From the NCBI GenBank assembly GCA_947374105.1, contig CANCAO010000125.1, forward strand, positions 1 to 5,776: DNA of 5,776 nucleotides, in the 5' to 3' direction. The notes below the pieces were generated by a model that saw only the letters and a program-made list of their open reading frames with translations, was not told the origin of the DNA and did no database searches. The translations under genes were made by a program, and so were the position numbers. This document shows positions 5,493 through 5,776 of the stretch, piece after piece. The DNA is from Comamonadaceae bacterium. GTDB taxonomy: Bacteria > Pseudomonadota > Gammaproteobacteria > Burkholderiales > Burkholderiaceae_C. Every line of letters begins with the position of its first letter. Within the stretch, counting starts at the first letter, position 1.

Positions 5493-5776
5493 TGAAATAC
5501 CTTAGCACACGTTCCCCATCCAACGACAAGTCAGACCGCAAACGCTTCTGCGAAATCCTGCTCGAAGGCTTGGCCCCCGATGGCGGTCTTTACCTGCCCG
5601 AAAGCTACCCGAAAGTCGATGCAGCTACGCTCGCTCAGTGGCGTGGCTTGTCGTATGCTGATCTCGCCTTCGAGGTGCTGTCGCTCTATATCGACGATAT
5701 TCCTGCGGCTGACTTGAAGGCGATTTGCCGCAAGACCTATACCGAAGAAGTGTTTGGCACACCTGAGATCGTGCCG
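5492..5776 (+). CDS. thrC: Threonine synthase, N-terminal 95 residues (cut by window)
   Basis: The frame is open from 5492 to the window end. It begins MKYLSTRS and continues RKRFCEILLEGLAPDGGLYLPE, the signature N-terminus of threonine synthase; the LAPDGGLY loop is highly conserved. The rest (WRGLSYADLAFEVLSLYIDDI, then an AICRKTY helix) matches the N-terminal cap domain of the long, proteobacterial/yeast class. The enzyme converts O-phosphohomoserine to threonine and phosphate with PLP. The PLP lysine and catalytic core lie beyond the window. Two adjacent in-frame ATGs exist, at 5489 and 5492. The first overlaps the hom stop by four bases and the second by one. I chose 5492 because family members usually begin with one Met before (K/N)YLSTR, but 5489 has slightly better ribosome-binding-site spacing. 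The overlap implies translational coupling to hom. The eight residues SPSNDKSD before RKRF form a somewhat long, polar turn. Confidence 0.95.
   Translation, partial: MKYLSTRSPSNDKSDRKRFCEILLEGLAPDGGLYLPESYPKVDAATLAQWRGLSYADLAFEVLSLYIDDIPAADLKAICRKTYTEEVFGTPEIVP

Noticed and set aside
1..5776. CRISPR array, mobile element, tRNA or defence system
   Set aside because: No spaced identical repeats, transposase, integrase, terminal repeats or cloverleaf were seen; genes are housekeeping and tightly packed.

Overview
The window is an ordinary-looking stretch of a proteobacterial chromosome. Protein content and gene order best fit a betaproteobacterium of the order Burkholderiales, probably Comamonadaceae (Rhodoferax/Limnohabitans-like). 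This is inferred from remembered homologues and synteny; no database search was possible. Five genes can be called with confidence and a sixth small one with fair confidence. Two are cut by the window edges. I see no tRNA, rRNA, CRISPR array, insertion sequence, phage gene or recombination site, and no gene-free stretch longer than about 140 bases.

Left half, all on the minus strand and read from right to left: an Mth938/DUF498-type small protein (2792-2418), a Bcp/PrxQ thiol peroxidase (2282-1806), and a PIN-PhoH ATPase (1658 to beyond base 1, about 552 residues visible). A strong hairpin plus U-tract terminator (1681-1713) lies between bcp and phoH, unusually close to the phoH start. This block looks like stress and RNA-maintenance functions.

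Right half, all on the plus strand: an AlaA-type glutamate-pyruvate aminotransferase (2858-4087, TTG start), homoserine dehydrogenase hom (4134-5492) and the beginning of threonine synthase thrC (5492 onward). The spacing (46 bases, then an ATGATGA overlap) indicates one operon. Hom reduces aspartate semialdehyde to homoserine, and ThrC makes threonine from phosphohomoserine. The kinase step between them is not encoded here. AlaA makes alanine from pyruvate and glutamate. The operon therefore joins alanine synthesis to the threonine branch of the aspartate family.

The two blocks diverge from a 65-base region (2793-2857), where a plus-strand promoter and a perfect minus-strand TATAAT box occupy the same bases. 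The points most worth a second look are regulatory: this shared promoter, the terminator just upstream of phoH, two mutually exclusive hairpins after bcp, a cluster of TGACA elements before bcp, and phased TTTGAA repeats before hom. I found no convincing previously undescribed system.
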